Shown piece after piece: positions 23,583-32,332 of a stretch of 64,000 nt of DNA. This stretch comes from Flavobacterium sp. (GTDB lineage Bacteria; Bacteroidota; Bacteroidia; Flavobacteriales; Flavobacteriaceae). Location of the stretch: contig JADKDN010000001.1 in assembly GCA_016718345.1 (NCBI GenBank), forward strand, positions 195,001-259,000, in the 5' to 3' direction. Below the pieces are notes generated by a model, which saw only the letters and a program-made list of their open reading frames with translations, searched no databases and had not been told where the DNA came from. Numbering within the stretch: position 1 is the stretch's first letter; every line of letters starts with the position of its first letter. The position numbers and the translations under genes were made by a program.

Positions 23583-23657
23583 TGGGCGATGAGGGATTCG
23601 AACCCCCGACCCTCTGGGTGTAAACCAGATGCTCTGAACCAACTGAGCTAATCGCCC
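23583..23657 (-). tRNA. tRNA-Val (anticodon TAC)
   Basis: On the minus strand the acceptor stem GGGCGAT pairs with ATCGCCC. The D-arm AGCTCAGTTGGTTCAGAGC is present. The anticodon stem TCTGG/CCAGA closes the loop TTTACAC, giving anticodon TAC for valine. The T-arm carries GGTTCGAATCC. The discriminator is A, and a full 3' CCA is not encoded. Confidence 0.97.
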
Positions 23658-23738
23658 GAGTGCAATAGAGTAGTTTTTCTGATTGCGTGTGCAAATATAA
23701 GGCAGTTTTTTAGATATGCAAACAAAAAGTAATAAAAA

Positions 23739-24959
23739 TTAAAAAATTTCGGCCACTACAAATGTGCTGCCACCAACATAGATAAAATCTGATGGTTTGG
23801 CTGATTGTAAAGCCTTGTCATAAGCCTTTGAAACAGAATTGAATACTTTTCCGTTTAATCCATACTCTAAAGCTTTTTGTTGTAATATAGGAGCATCTAA
23901 TCCTCGGGGAATATTAGGTTTGCAAAAATAATAAGTAGCATTTTTTGGAAATAAAGGTAGAATTTCGTCTAAATCTTTGTCATTTACAACACCTAAAACA
24001 ATATGTAATGAATCAAACTCTTCGGCTTGAGTTTGTTTTAGTGTTATTTGAAGTCCATGTTTGTTGTGTGCAGTATCGCAAATTACCTTAGGAGAATTAT
24101 TTATTTGTTGCCATCGTCCATAGAGACCAGTGTTTTTTACCACATGAAGCAGCCCTTCTTTTATGTTTTCATCAGCAACTTTGAATCTATTTTGTGAGTT
24201 TAAAATTTGTATCGTCTGTAATACTGTTTTTTTGTTTTGTTCTTGATAGTCTCCCTTTAAATCGGATGGGAAGGTATTTTTGATGGTATCACTGGCAAAA
24301 TAAATTTCAGAATTATTTTTTTTCGCTTTTTCTATAAAAACCAGTTTAGTTTCGGGTGTATATTCTCCAATAACAACAGGGATATTCGATTTAATGATTC
24401 CAGCTTTTTCTCCAGCTATAGCAGTTAAAGTATCACCCAAAAATTGAGTATGATCCATTCCAATGTTTGTAATGACTGAAATTAATGGAGTGATAATGTT
24501 GGTAGAGTCCAATCGACCACCCATACCGACCTCGATAATGGCTATGTCTATTTGTTCGGTTTTAAAATAATCAAACGCTAATCCAACGGTCATTTCAAAA
24601 AAACTCAACTCGTTGTTTTCAAAAAAACTTTTGTGTTTGTTAATGAATTCGCAAACGAATTGTTCAGAGATTTCTTGTCCATTAATTTTAATTCGCTCCC
24701 TAAAATCTTTTAAATGTGGAGAAGTATATAAACCCACTTTGTAACCTGCCTCTTGAAGAATGGAAGCCAGCATGTGAGAGGTTGAACCTTTCCCATTTGT
24801 TCCCGCAACATGGATACAAGCCATACCTTTTTCTGGGTTTTTAAGATAGTCTGCTAGTAAAATAGTATTGGTTAAATCTTTTTTGTATGCAATAGCACCT
24901 TGTAGTTGGTATACAGGTAGTTGGTTGAACATCCAGTTTACCGTTTCCTGATAGTTCAT
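23739..24959 (-). CDS. folC: Bifunctional dihydrofolate synthase / folylpolyglutamate synthase
   Basis: ATP-dependent addition of glutamate to dihydropteroate and folates. It is intact at 406 residues. Mur-ligase-like motifs are visible: HVAGTNGKGSTSHMLASIL (P-loop), GLYTSPHLKDFRERIKING (folate-binding region), IIEVGMGGRLDSTNI, NIGMDHTQFLG and YGRWQQI...DTAHNKHG in the C-terminal domain. It lies 38 bp downstream of tonB on the same strand. Confidence 0.96.
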   Translation of the reverse strand: MNYQETVNWMFNQLPVYQLQGAIAYKKDLTNTILLADYLKNPEKGMACIHVAGTNGKGSTSHMLASILQEAGYKVGLYTSPHLKDFRERIKINGQEISEQFVCEFINKHKSFFENNELSFFEMTVGLAFDYFKTEQIDIAIIEVGMGGRLDSTNIITPLISVITNIGMDHTQFLGDTLTAIAGEKAGIIKSNIPVVIGEYTPETKLVFIEKAKKNNSEIYFASDTIKNTFPSDLKGDYQEQNKKTVLQTIQILNSQNRFKVADENIKEGLLHVVKNTGLYGRWQQINNSPKVICDTAHNKHGLQITLKQTQAEEFDSLHIVLGVVNDKDLDEILPLFPKNATYYFCKPNIPRGLDAPILQQKALEYGLNGKVFNSVSKAYDKALQSAKPSDFIYVGGSTFVVAEIF

Positions 24960-24997
24960 TTTGTTTTTTATGAGTAAAATGAATTTAAAGTTACAAC

Positions 24998-25882
24998 TTA
25001 GTCTGTTAACTTGAAATTATAAATAATTTTTCCAACCTGTTTCTCAGGTGCAGTAGCATCAGATTGCCATCTAGTACTTAACGCGGCAATTTTAGCTTGG
25101 TCTAATAAACATTTTGCTGCATTTGTTGTTCCTCTGATTCCTGGATTGGCACTAATTACTTTTCCTGATTGATCAACAGATATTTGAACAACAACAATTC
25201 CTTGCTCATCACATACATAATTGGGTTGAGGCTTGCTTAGTGCCTTTCTATTACCTAATTGATAATTCCCATTTCCATTACCTACACCATTTCCTGAGCC
25301 AGAACCATAGCCACTCCCAGTGCCGATGCCTTGTCCAGAGCCGTTTCCTCCACCACTTCCTGTTCCGCTGCCACCACCTCCATTATAGCCGCTAGCATTT
25401 TTATCTCCGTTGCTTTTTCCTTTGTTACCAGCTTCCTTGTCGTCTCCATCTCCGGATGAATTAGAGCCATTTAGTAAATTAGATAACGCATCAGAAGTTG
25501 ATTTTGAAGGTTTTGGAACAACCTTAACAATAGGTTTTTCGACTTCAACTTTTTTTGGTTTTTCAGAAGGTTTCTTAACTTCAGCAATAGCTGGAGCATC
25601 ATCATTTTCGCTGACAATAATTTCTTTTTCAGATGAAGAAGTTGGTTGTGTTTGTTTTGGTGCCGCAAGTACTTTTTCTACGGATTGAAAATTGTCACCA
25701 GATCCAACATCACTATCGCCAAAATTCACAGCTACTTCGCCACCACCTCCGCCACCTTCAAGTAGAGGTAGCTCTATTTGATTGGAAAATTTTAAATAAA
25801 AAAAGAGTAAAAACAATAGTGTAAATAATGCTGTTGTTAGTACTAATGATTTCTTTTTATTTTCGATTTCGGTGAACTCCAT
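24998..25882 (-). CDS. Energy transducer TonB family protein with glycine-rich periplasmic linker
   Basis: Couples inner-membrane proton-motive force to TonB-dependent outer-membrane transport. A single N-terminal membrane helix (residues about 14-30, ALFTLLFLLFFYLKF) is followed by a Gly run, an acidic/Lys/Pro linker (PKPSKSTSD) and a long Gly/Ser/Asn linker (residues about 150-205). The compact C-terminal TonB domain contains GIVVVQISVDQSGKVISA and VGKIIYNFKLTD. Partner exbB/exbD genes, which commonly sit just upstream, are absent here; the next upstream gene is anmK. A putative -7 box TATTTTTG lies on the minus strand at 25912-25919. Confidence 0.88.
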   Translation of the reverse strand: MEFTEIENKKKSLVLTTALFTLLFLLFFYLKFSNQIELPLLEGGGGGGEVAVNFGDSDVGSGDNFQSVEKVLAAPKQTQPTSSSEKEIIVSENDDAPAIAEVKKPSEKPKKVEVEKPIVKVVPKPSKSTSDALSNLLNGSNSSGDGDDKEAGNKGKSNGDKNASGYNGGGGSGTGSGGGNGSGQGIGTGSGYGSGSGNGVGNGNGNYQLGNRKALSKPQPNYVCDEQGIVVVQISVDQSGKVISANPGIRGTTNAAKCLLDQAKIAALSTRWQSDATAPEKQVGKIIYNFKLTD

Positions 25883-25942
25883 GTTTTTAATTTTATTTAT
25901 AACGAATATAACAAAAATAAATTGTTTTAAATCAAGCTGTTT

Positions 25943-27025
25943 CTATAGGTTTTTTTCGGTTGGTTTATAAATGAAACCAGAACAATGATCTCTTTTAGAT
26001 CCGGTAACACTACTCAAAACATTTATTTCGTTACGTAATTTTAAAACTCCAAGTAATGCAAAAATTAGAGCTTCTTTAAATTCTAAAATTTTAGTTGAAG
26101 GAATAATAATTTTAATCTCAGGTAAATGATTTTGAATTTGTTCAATTAAAAAATCATTATAAGCACCGCCTCAGTAATTAATAATCTCCCTTTTTTTATT
26201 TGGTAAAGCTAATGAAATTTGAATAGCAATATGCTCAATAAATGTTTGAAGTTTATCTTCAATAGAAATGGAGTAAGTTTCAATTAGTGGTAGAATAATT
26301 TCTTTTACAAATTCAAAGCCTAAAGATTTAGGAAAACTCTTTTTATAAAAATCGATACTATTTAATTGTTGCAATACATTTTCATTGATCTTGCCTGAAC
26401 GTGAAATAGAACCTTTATTGTCATAATCCAAACCTAATTGGTTAGCATAAAAATTTAAAACGGTATTTACAGGTGAAATATCAAATGCGATTCGCTTGTT
26501 GTTAACTTCAAATGAAACATTTGAAAATCCGCCTAAATTCAAACAATAATCAAATTCAGAGAATAAAATTTGGTCACCTATAGGAACCAGAGGAGCTCCC
26601 TGTCCTCCTAATAAAACATCCTGAATTCTAAAATTACAAACTACCATTTGATTGCAAAATGTTGCAATTTCTGGAAGATTTCCAATTTGTAGGGTCAATT
26701 TTTTTTGTGGTTGATGTAAAATAGTATGTCCATGTGAACAAACGGCATCTAGATTTGAAAGGTTGTTCTTTTTAATAAAATGAGATATAATACCTCCTAA
26801 AAGAGCAGTGTATTCTTTATTTAATAAAGTTAACTCATCATCAGACGAATCAACCGCAACTTTCAATCTATTTACCCAATTAATATCGTATTCAATAGTT
26901 TCACATTCTAAAATTTCAAATTCCCATTTGCCTTCTTCAATCTTAAAATGAATATGTGCCAAATCAACACCGTCTAAAGATGTTCCAGACATTACTCCAA
27001 TTACGTTATAGTTTACTTTTGACAT
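25943..27025 (-). CDS. anmK: Anhydro-N-acetylmuramic acid kinase (hidden compensating indels)
   Basis: Phosphorylates and opens 1,6-anhydroMurNAc during cell-wall recycling. Motifs: NVIGVMSGTSLDGVDLAHI at the N-terminus, VCSHGHTILHQP, LQIGNLPEIA, FRIQDVLLGGQGAPLVPIGD and NLGGFSNVSFE. At 26171-26185 the frame shows REIINY followed by TGA and GGAYNDF. The family reads REILITGGGAYN, obtained by removing one T and adding one G within about 13 bp. Downstream the frame is unchanged and ends KPTEKNL with TAG at 25943-25945. About 360 residues in all. Divergent from the acyl-CoA dehydrogenase gene. Confidence 0.93.
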
Positions 27026-27114
27026 CGCCCAAAATTACAAATCCTAGGTGAAAGTTTCGTAATAAAAAATTATCTTTGATAAATTTATATTAATAGTCAT
27101 TTTATATTATACCG

Positions 27115-28254
27115 ATGGATTTTAATCTTACAGAAGAGCAATTAATGATTCAACAAGCAGCTAGAGATTTTGCTCAAATCGAGTTGTTGCCAGGAGTAAT
27201 TGAGAGAGATGAACATTCTAAATTTCCAACTGAGCAAGTAAAAAAGATGGCTGAACTTGGATTTCTTGGAATGATGGTCGATCCAAAATATGGAGGTTCT
27301 GGTTTAGATAGTATTTCCTACTCACTTGCTGTTACAGAATTTGCCAAAGTTGATGCTTCGGCAGCTGTAATTATGTCCGTAAATAATTCTTTGGTTTGTG
27401 CAGGAATAGAAAAATATTGTAATGAAGAACAAAAACTCAAGTATTTGGTTCCGTTGGCAAAAGGAGAGGTTATAGGTGCGTTTTGTTTGTCGGAACCTGA
27501 GGCTGGATCGGATGCTACTTCTCAGAAAACTACTGCCATTGATAAAGGAGACTACTATCTATTAAATGGAACAAAAAATTGGATTACAAATGGATCGACG
27601 GCATCTTTATATGTTGTTATGGCTCAGACTGACTCTGAAAAAGGACACAAGGGAATTAATGCTTTTATTGTTGAAAAAGGTTGGGAAGGTTTTGAAATAG
27701 GTCCAAAAGAAAAAAAGATGGGAATTCGAGGAAGCGATACCCATTCCTTGATGTTTACAGACGTTAAAGTTCCAAAAGAAAACAGAATTGGTGCCGATGG
27801 ATTTGGGTTTAATTTTGCTATGAATGTTTTGAACGGAGGAAGAATTGGTATAGCTTCACAAGCACTTGGTATTGCCACAGGAGCTTATGAGTTGGCATTG
27901 AAATATGCCCAAGAGAGAAAAGCTTTTGGAAAAGAAATTTTTAAGCATCAAGCCATAGCTTTCAAACTAGCCGATATGGCTACACAAATTATGGCAGCAA
28001 AAATGTTGATTTTTAAAGCTGCCACCGAAAAAGATGAAGGAAAAGATATTTCACAATCTGGTGCTATGGCTAAATTGTATGCTTCACAAGCAGCAATGGA
28101 TACCACTATTGAAGCAGTTCAAATTCATGGCGGTAACGGGTATGTTTCAGAATATCATGTGGAACGAATGATGCGTGATGCAAAAATCACTCAAATTTAT
28201 GAAGGTACTTCTGAAATTCAACGGATAGTTATTTCGAGAACTTTAGTTTCCTAG
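27115..28254 (+). CDS. Acyl-CoA dehydrogenase (short-chain/butyryl type)
   Basis: FAD-dependent alpha,beta-dehydrogenation of acyl-CoA. It is intact at 379 residues. Landmarks are the N-terminal MDFNLTEEQLMIQQAARDFA, the FAD-binding GAFCLSEPEAGSDATS and WITNGS, KMGIRGSDTHSL, and the catalytic-base region AVQIHGGNGYVSEYHVERMM followed by QIYEGTSEIQRIVISRTL. The catalytic Glu expected for short-chain enzymes lies in QIYEGTSE. Exact chain length is not determined. A TAnnTTTG-like box (TATCTTTG) lies at 27071-27078. Confidence 0.93.
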   Translation: MDFNLTEEQLMIQQAARDFAQIELLPGVIERDEHSKFPTEQVKKMAELGFLGMMVDPKYGGSGLDSISYSLAVTEFAKVDASAAVIMSVNNSLVCAGIEKYCNEEQKLKYLVPLAKGEVIGAFCLSEPEAGSDATSQKTTAIDKGDYYLLNGTKNWITNGSTASLYVVMAQTDSEKGHKGINAFIVEKGWEGFEIGPKEKKMGIRGSDTHSLMFTDVKVPKENRIGADGFGFNFAMNVLNGGRIGIASQALGIATGAYELALKYAQERKAFGKEIFKHQAIAFKLADMATQIMAAKMLIFKAATEKDEGKDISQSGAMAKLYASQAAMDTTIEAVQIHGGNGYVSEYHVERMMRDAKITQIYEGTSEIQRIVISRTLVS

Positions 28255-28271
28255 TAAAAAAATAGAATTGA

Positions 28272-28313
28272 TAAAAGCCTTTTAGTTTGCTGAAAAACCA
28301 AAAGGCTTTTTTG
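28272..28313 (+). terminator. Terminator after the acyl-CoA dehydrogenase gene
   Basis: Stem AAAAGCCTTTT / AAAAGGCTTTT, with a loop of about 15 bases and a T-run, separates this gene from the Crp/Fnr gene. Confidence 0.85.
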
Positions 28314-28353
28314 TTTAAAATTTAACTATTTTTACATTTCAAGAAATTGAATT

Positions 28354-29031
28354 ATGTATGAAGAATTAAAATATTGGTATCTCCGTGATCACAAATTATT
28401 TTGGACATTGAGTATGTCACAAATAAAGCAATTGTGTATTATTACAGGTTTTAAGAAAGCCAAGAAGGGAGATGTTATTTATTTTTCTTCTTCGGATGTA
28501 CCCAGAGTTTTTTTACTAAAAAAAGGAAATATCAAAATTGTAGCCATTGATGACGATGGTAATGAGATCATAAAAGATATAATTCAAAAAGGGGATTTGT
28601 TCGGCGAATTAGAATTGGATAATGATAGAAATTCTAATGAATACGCTAAAGCCCTAACCGATGAGGTTATCATTTGTAGTTTTTTATTATCTGATTTTGA
28701 AAATTTATTGTTAGAAAATCCAAGCTTGGCACTTTCTTATACCAAGTTTGTTGGGCTTAAGATGAAACGCATCAAAAACAATTATGCTAATTTGATTTCA
28801 AAAGATGCTAAAACACGCTTGCTTACTTTTCTAAAAGATTGGGCAGAACGTGACGGAAAACAAGTTGAAAACAGAATTGTTATCGAAAATTACCTTACTC
28901 AAACCGATATTGCACAAATTATTTGCACTTCTAGGCAAACAGCAACTTTACTTTTAAATGAATTAGAAGAAAAAGGCTTGATGTATTATGGTAGAAAAGA
29001 GATTATTATAGAGGATATTTCCAAACTTTAA
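28354..29031 (+). CDS. Crp/Fnr family transcriptional regulator
   Basis: Predicted DNA-binding activator/repressor. 225 residues: a cyclic-nucleotide-binding-type beta-barrel (residues about 20-125; GDVIYFSS, VFLLKKGNIKI, KGDLFGELEL), a dimerisation helix, and a C-terminal winged helix. The winged helix contains LTQTDIAQIICTSRQTATLLL (recognition helix near TSRQTAT) and a wing ending IIIEDI. No N-terminal Cys cluster of the FNR iron-sulfur type is seen, and cAMP contacts cannot be judged. It is a singleton transcription unit directly upstream of two promoters that share a Crp-like dyad, and is probably their regulator. Confidence 0.92.
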   Translation: MYEELKYWYLRDHKLFWTLSMSQIKQLCIITGFKKAKKGDVIYFSSSDVPRVFLLKKGNIKIVAIDDDGNEIIKDIIQKGDLFGELELDNDRNSNEYAKALTDEVIICSFLLSDFENLLLENPSLALSYTKFVGLKMKRIKNNYANLISKDAKTRLLTFLKDWAERDGKQVENRIVIENYLTQTDIAQIICTSRQTATLLLNELEEKGLMYYGRKEIIIEDISKL

Positions 29032-29048
29032 TACAAATTCTTCTCAAA

Positions 29049-29093
29049 TGTCAACTATCTGACAAATTCTTGATTGAGTCTATTTTAGCTTTG
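29049..29093 (+). promoter_or_regulatory. Promoter with Crp/Fnr-like operator upstream of the DM13 gene
   Basis: A perfect dyad TGTCA-ACTATC-TGACA at 29049-29064 is followed by a Bacteroidota -7 box TAGCTTTG at 29086-29093, 21 bp before the ATG. If transcription starts about 6 nt after the box, the dyad centre (29056.5) falls near -41.5, the class II activator position. The same geometry recurs at 30463-30507. The assignment to the adjacent regulator is inference. Confidence 0.6.
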
Positions 29094-29113
29094 TTATAGT
29101 AAAAATAAATACT

Positions 29114-29527
29114 ATGAAAAAGATAATTTTAGCAACCGCATTAGTTTTTTTAGCTTCCTGTCAAGAAGAAGGAGTATTAACCAAAGACAAAGAAACGATT
29201 GCAGTAACCCCGATTGCAGAATTAAAATATTTTGGTGCATTTGTGCCAACATCAGGAATAACGGTAAATGGTCAAGCAAAGATTTATCTTGAAAATAATT
29301 TGTACAAGGTACATTTAGAAAATTTTACAGTTTCCGATGGTCCTGATTTGAAAGTTTATTTATCTAAAGCGGACACACCATCAGAGTTTGTTAATTTAGG
29401 AAATCTTACTTCTCAAACGGTATATTCCATTCCATCAACAGTGAATATTGCCGATTATTCTCATGTATTGATTCACTGTCAACAATACAATCATTTGTTT
29501 GCAATAGCACAATTAACAACTAATTAA
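29114..29527 (+). CDS. DM13-domain lipoprotein
   Basis: A 137-residue lipoprotein (lipobox LASCQEEG) with a DM13 domain: FGAFVPTSGITVNGQAKIYL, VHLENFTVSDGPDLKVYLSK and YSHVLIHCQQYNHLFAIAQL. DM13 domains have been proposed to take part in redox or cytochrome-linked reactions; nothing here proves that. The Cys in HVLIHCQQ is the domain's conserved cysteine. It is followed after 6 bp by the beta-barrel gene, so the two form an operon under the dyad promoter. Confidence 0.85.
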   Translation: MKKIILATALVFLASCQEEGVLTKDKETIAVTPIAELKYFGAFVPTSGITVNGQAKIYLENNLYKVHLENFTVSDGPDLKVYLSKADTPSEFVNLGNLTSQTVYSIPSTVNIADYSHVLIHCQQYNHLFAIAQLTTN

Positions 29528-29533
29528 AATACA

Positions 29534-30433
29534 ATGAAAAAGATACTTTTAGTTTTCGGTTTGATATTGTCTGTAAATTATATGTCTTCTCAAGGGTGTA
29601 GTGATGCAGGAATATGTTCTGTCAATCATAGTTTTCAATCGGATGAAAAACAATTCAAGAACACGCTTGAGTTTGCTACTATTTACAGTTTAGGAGAAGC
29701 GGATTTGGTTTATTTTTCGCCTTACATTTCATATACAAAAAGGTTTAATGAAAGGTTTTCATTTACGAGTAAAGTAACATTTTCAACAGCTAATGGTAGT
29801 TTTGGCACCAGAAGTCAGTTTGGCGATGCATTTGTTATTGGAAACTACACTTTCAAAGAGAAAAATAAGAAACAATGGAGTGTTCTGACAGGTTTTAAAT
29901 TTCCATTTACAGCTTCAAATCTTAAGATTAATGGCAATTCGTTGCCGTTGGATTATCAATCCAGTTTGGGGACTATCGATTTGTTTTTAGGAACAAACTT
30001 AAACTACAAAAGATGGGATTTTAATGCGGCTTTACAATTACCAATCGTAAATTTGAATAAGAACTCCTATTTTAAAGAATATGGAGGGACCGATGATTTT
30101 TCGTCAACAAATTTGTTCGAGCGAAAACCAGATGCTTTAGTGAGAGCAACGTATTCGATAAAAACGGTCAATAAAAAATTCACATTCAAGCCTAATGTGC
30201 TCTTTATTTACCACCTTGAAGAAGATAGTTTCGAAAACATTTTTGGGCAAAGGGAAAACATTAAGGGTTCAGAAGGCCTGACGGTCAATGGGAATTTAAT
30301 CACCTCATATGCATTTACAAAGCAAAGCAGTGTGGAGCTTTCTGTAGCGACGCCATTTGTGGTTCGGGATATTCGTCCAGATGGTTTAACTAGAAGTTTT
30401 GTACTTGGATTGCAATATCAATATTCATTTTAA
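29534..30433 (+). CDS. Predicted outer-membrane beta-barrel protein of unknown function
   Basis: 299 residues with a signal peptide (MKKILLVFGLILSVNYMSSQ), then a Cys-containing start (GCSDAGICSV). The rest is an alternating hydrophobic/polar strand pattern through a C-terminal aromatic strand (FVLGLQYQYSF), as expected of an outer-membrane barrel. I do not recognise a specific family; such proteins are often labelled transporter-like. Co-transcribed with the DM13 lipoprotein. Confidence 0.7.
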   Translation: MKKILLVFGLILSVNYMSSQGCSDAGICSVNHSFQSDEKQFKNTLEFATIYSLGEADLVYFSPYISYTKRFNERFSFTSKVTFSTANGSFGTRSQFGDAFVIGNYTFKEKNKKQWSVLTGFKFPFTASNLKINGNSLPLDYQSSLGTIDLFLGTNLNYKRWDFNAALQLPIVNLNKNSYFKEYGGTDDFSSTNLFERKPDALVRATYSIKTVNKKFTFKPNVLFIYHLEEDSFENIFGQRENIKGSEGLTVNGNLITSYAFTKQSSVELSVATPFVVRDIRPDGLTRSFVLGLQYQYSF

Positions 30434-30462
30434 TCAATAAATAACCCTTTTTTTGTCACGAT

Positions 30463-30507
30463 TGTAAAGTAGCAGACAAAGTCCAATTCTAGCCTGTTAT
30501 ATCTTTG
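30463..30507 (+). promoter_or_regulatory. Promoter with related dyad upstream of the YHS gene
   Basis: TGTAA-AGTAGC-AGACA at 30463-30478 matches the 29049 site at 4 of 5 positions in each half with the same 6-bp spacer. The -7 box TATCTTTG is at 30500-30507. The distance from dyad centre to box is 29.5 nt, identical to the upstream promoter, so a shared activator is plausible. Confidence 0.5.
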
Positions 30508-30535
30508 TTTCATTAGGAAACAAAATTTACAAATC

Positions 30536-30998
30536 ATGAAAAAAATACTCGCATTATTTCTTATTGTTCTTTCAACATCCGTTTTTGGACAATCAGCTGC
30601 AAAGAGGCTTGCTGAATTCAATTTGGATAAAAAAAGTAGCCATTCAAGGATATGATCCTGTAGCCTACTTTACTCAGAAAAAAAGCGGTAAAAGGCAAAT
30701 CAACAATTGTCGCTATTCTTATGAAGGTGTGATTTACAATTTTTCTTCTCAAGCCAACAAAGATTTATTTTTAAAAAATCCAACAAGTTATGAACCACAA
30801 TATGGAGGATGGTGCGCTTATGCCATGGGTAGTTCAGCAGAAAAAGTAGAAGTTGACCCTGAAACATTTAAGATTGTTGATGGAAAATTGCACTTATTCT
30901 ATAATGCTTATTTCAATAATACTTTAAAAAGTTGGAATAAAGATGAGGTCAATTTGAAAACAAAAGCGGATTTAAATTGGAGAAAAATTATAAAATAA
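30536..30998 (+). CDS. YHS-domain secreted protein (one frameshift)
   Basis: YHS domains are small Cys-containing modules found in metal-handling and oxygenase-associated proteins. The start at 30536 gives a signal peptide (MKKILALFLIVLSTSVFGQ). After RLAEFNLDKK one extra A in a seven-A run near 30633 shifts the frame; it resumes as VAIQGYDPVAYFTQKKSGKR. The YHS core reads YSYEGVIYNFSSQANKDLFLKNP followed by YEPQYGGWCAYAMG. About 153 residues. Its stop abuts the DoxX gene start, so the two are co-transcribed. Confidence 0.88.
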
Positions 30999-31393
30999 AT
31001 GATTATGAAAAACAATGTATTTACTTGGATTATTAAATTGATAGCCGTTGTTATCTTAGTTCAAACTTTATTCTTTAAATTTACTGGAGCTGAAGAAAGC
31101 ATTTATATTTTCACAAAATTAGGTGTAGAGCCTTTTGGTAGAATTGGTTCAGGGATTTTCGAGTTGATTGCTTCAATTTTAATCTTAATTCCAAGAACAA
31201 CAGTATTAGGTTCTGTTTTGGGAATGGGTGTAATGGCTGGAGCTATAGTTTCTCATCTATTTATTCTAGGAATTGATGTTCAAAATGATGGGGGCTTACT
31301 TTTTACCTAGCAATACTTACTTTTGTTTGTTGTGCTATTTTGGTGTTTCAAGACAGGAATAAAATACACGAATTGTTGAAATTTAAATTTTAG
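30999..31393 (+). CDS. DoxX-like small integral membrane protein (one frameshift)
   Basis: A four-helix membrane protein of the DoxX/DoxD superfamily, often linked to redox stress; its role here is unknown. ATG at 30999 directly follows the YHS stop; an alternative ATG lies 6 bp in. Helices: WIIKLIAVVILVQTLFFKFTG, IGSGIFELIASILIL, VLGMGVMAGAIVSHLFIL, then after a missing T near 31303 FYLAILTFVCCAILVF. The frame ends LLKFKF with TAG at 31391-31393. Total about 131 residues. Confidence 0.8.
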
Positions 31394-31395
31394 TT

Positions 31396-31885
31396 ATGTT
31401 ACTAATATCCATAAATAGTAGTTTAAATGAATTAAATCATTTGCTTCAGCAGCTAAGCGAAAAGGAGTATTCTAATCCGTGTTTGGAATTGAGTAATGCA
31501 ACCATTGGTGAGCATATCAGGCATATTATAGAGATGTTTCAATGTCTTGAAAATCAGTACGAAAAAGGGATTGTAAATTATGATTCACGGGAACGTAATA
31601 TTCTAATTCAAACCAATCCAGCATATGCTTTGCAAGTAATTCAACAAATTCAAAAGAGAGTAGGAAGACCCAATAAAAAAATAGAATTACAGCAAATCAT
31701 AAACGGCGAAGAAATCAGAATTGAAAGCAACTATTTCAGAGAATTACTCTATAATTTAGAACATTGTATTCACCATCAGGCATTGATTAAAGTTGCCGTT
31801 TTAAAACATCAAGGCGTTGATTATTGATGAAAATTTTGGTGTGGCTCCTTCAACCTTAGCATACAGAAAGCAATGTGTACAGTAA
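31396..31885 (+). CDS. DinB-like four-helix protein (C-terminal frameshift)
   Basis: Helical protein resembling DinB/YfiT-type metal-dependent proteins. The probable metal-binding histidines are in TIGEHIRHIIEMF (two His) and YNLEHCIHHQALIK. The visible frame ends at a TGA (31825-31827) after GVDY. Adding bases there gives DENFGVAPSTLAYRKQ, ending CVQ with TAA at 31883-31885, which is the usual end of this flavobacterial family. The restored gene overlaps the next start at 31873. The role is unknown. Confidence 0.72.
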
Positions 31886-32321
31886 GCTTTGTATACTCTA
31901 ATGGTAAAATTATCATTACTTCCAATCGAGATGAACAGATTGTAAGGCCTTCAATTCCACCAAAAAATTATCTTATAAACAATAAGAAAATCATTTTCCC
32001 AAAAGATCCCAAAGCGGGCGGAACATGGTTTGCAGTTGATGATGATGCTAATGTTTTAGTATTGTTAAACGGAGCAGCCAAGAGCTTCTTGGTTTTATCA
32101 ATTTTTTAGAATCAAACCCTAATGTAACGGAAAAGAACTAATGCATTTTTCATCAACATACTCATATAGATAATTCAGAAAATGGCTTAGTTATCAATAG
32201 AAACAATACTCTAAGAACCCTAAGTATTACGCAAGCTGTTATCGAGCAGAATAAAGTAAATTTGTTGCACTATGATTTGATGAACAAAGATAAGTTTGCT
32301 AATTCTTTTGTAATCCTTTAA
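31873..32321 (+). pseudogene. NRDE (TANGO2-like) family protein, internally deleted and frameshifted
   Basis: The N-terminus MCTVSFVYSNGKIIITSNRDEQ carries the family's NRDE signature. KDPKAGGTWFAVDDDANVLVLLNGA follows. The C-terminal part is recognisable out of frame from about 32080: HFHQHTHIDNSENGLVINRN, NTLRTLSITQ and LLHYDLMN, ending at TAA 32319-32321. Family members are about 230-260 residues; only about 150 codons are present, so roughly 80-100 internal residues are missing. There are at least two further indels (near 32090 and 32142). Whether the deletion is real or an assembly artefact cannot be told from the sequence alone. Confidence 0.75.
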
Positions 32322-32332
32322 ATTTTAATCTT

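Noticed and set aside
8852..26173. Possible TGA stop-codon recoding (to Gly or Trp), from in-frame TGAs at 8852, 10757 and 26171
   Set aside because: TGA also ends ordinary genes (for example murF), the implied residues differ (Trp, Gly), and the anmK case resolves into two indels. Sequence error is simpler.
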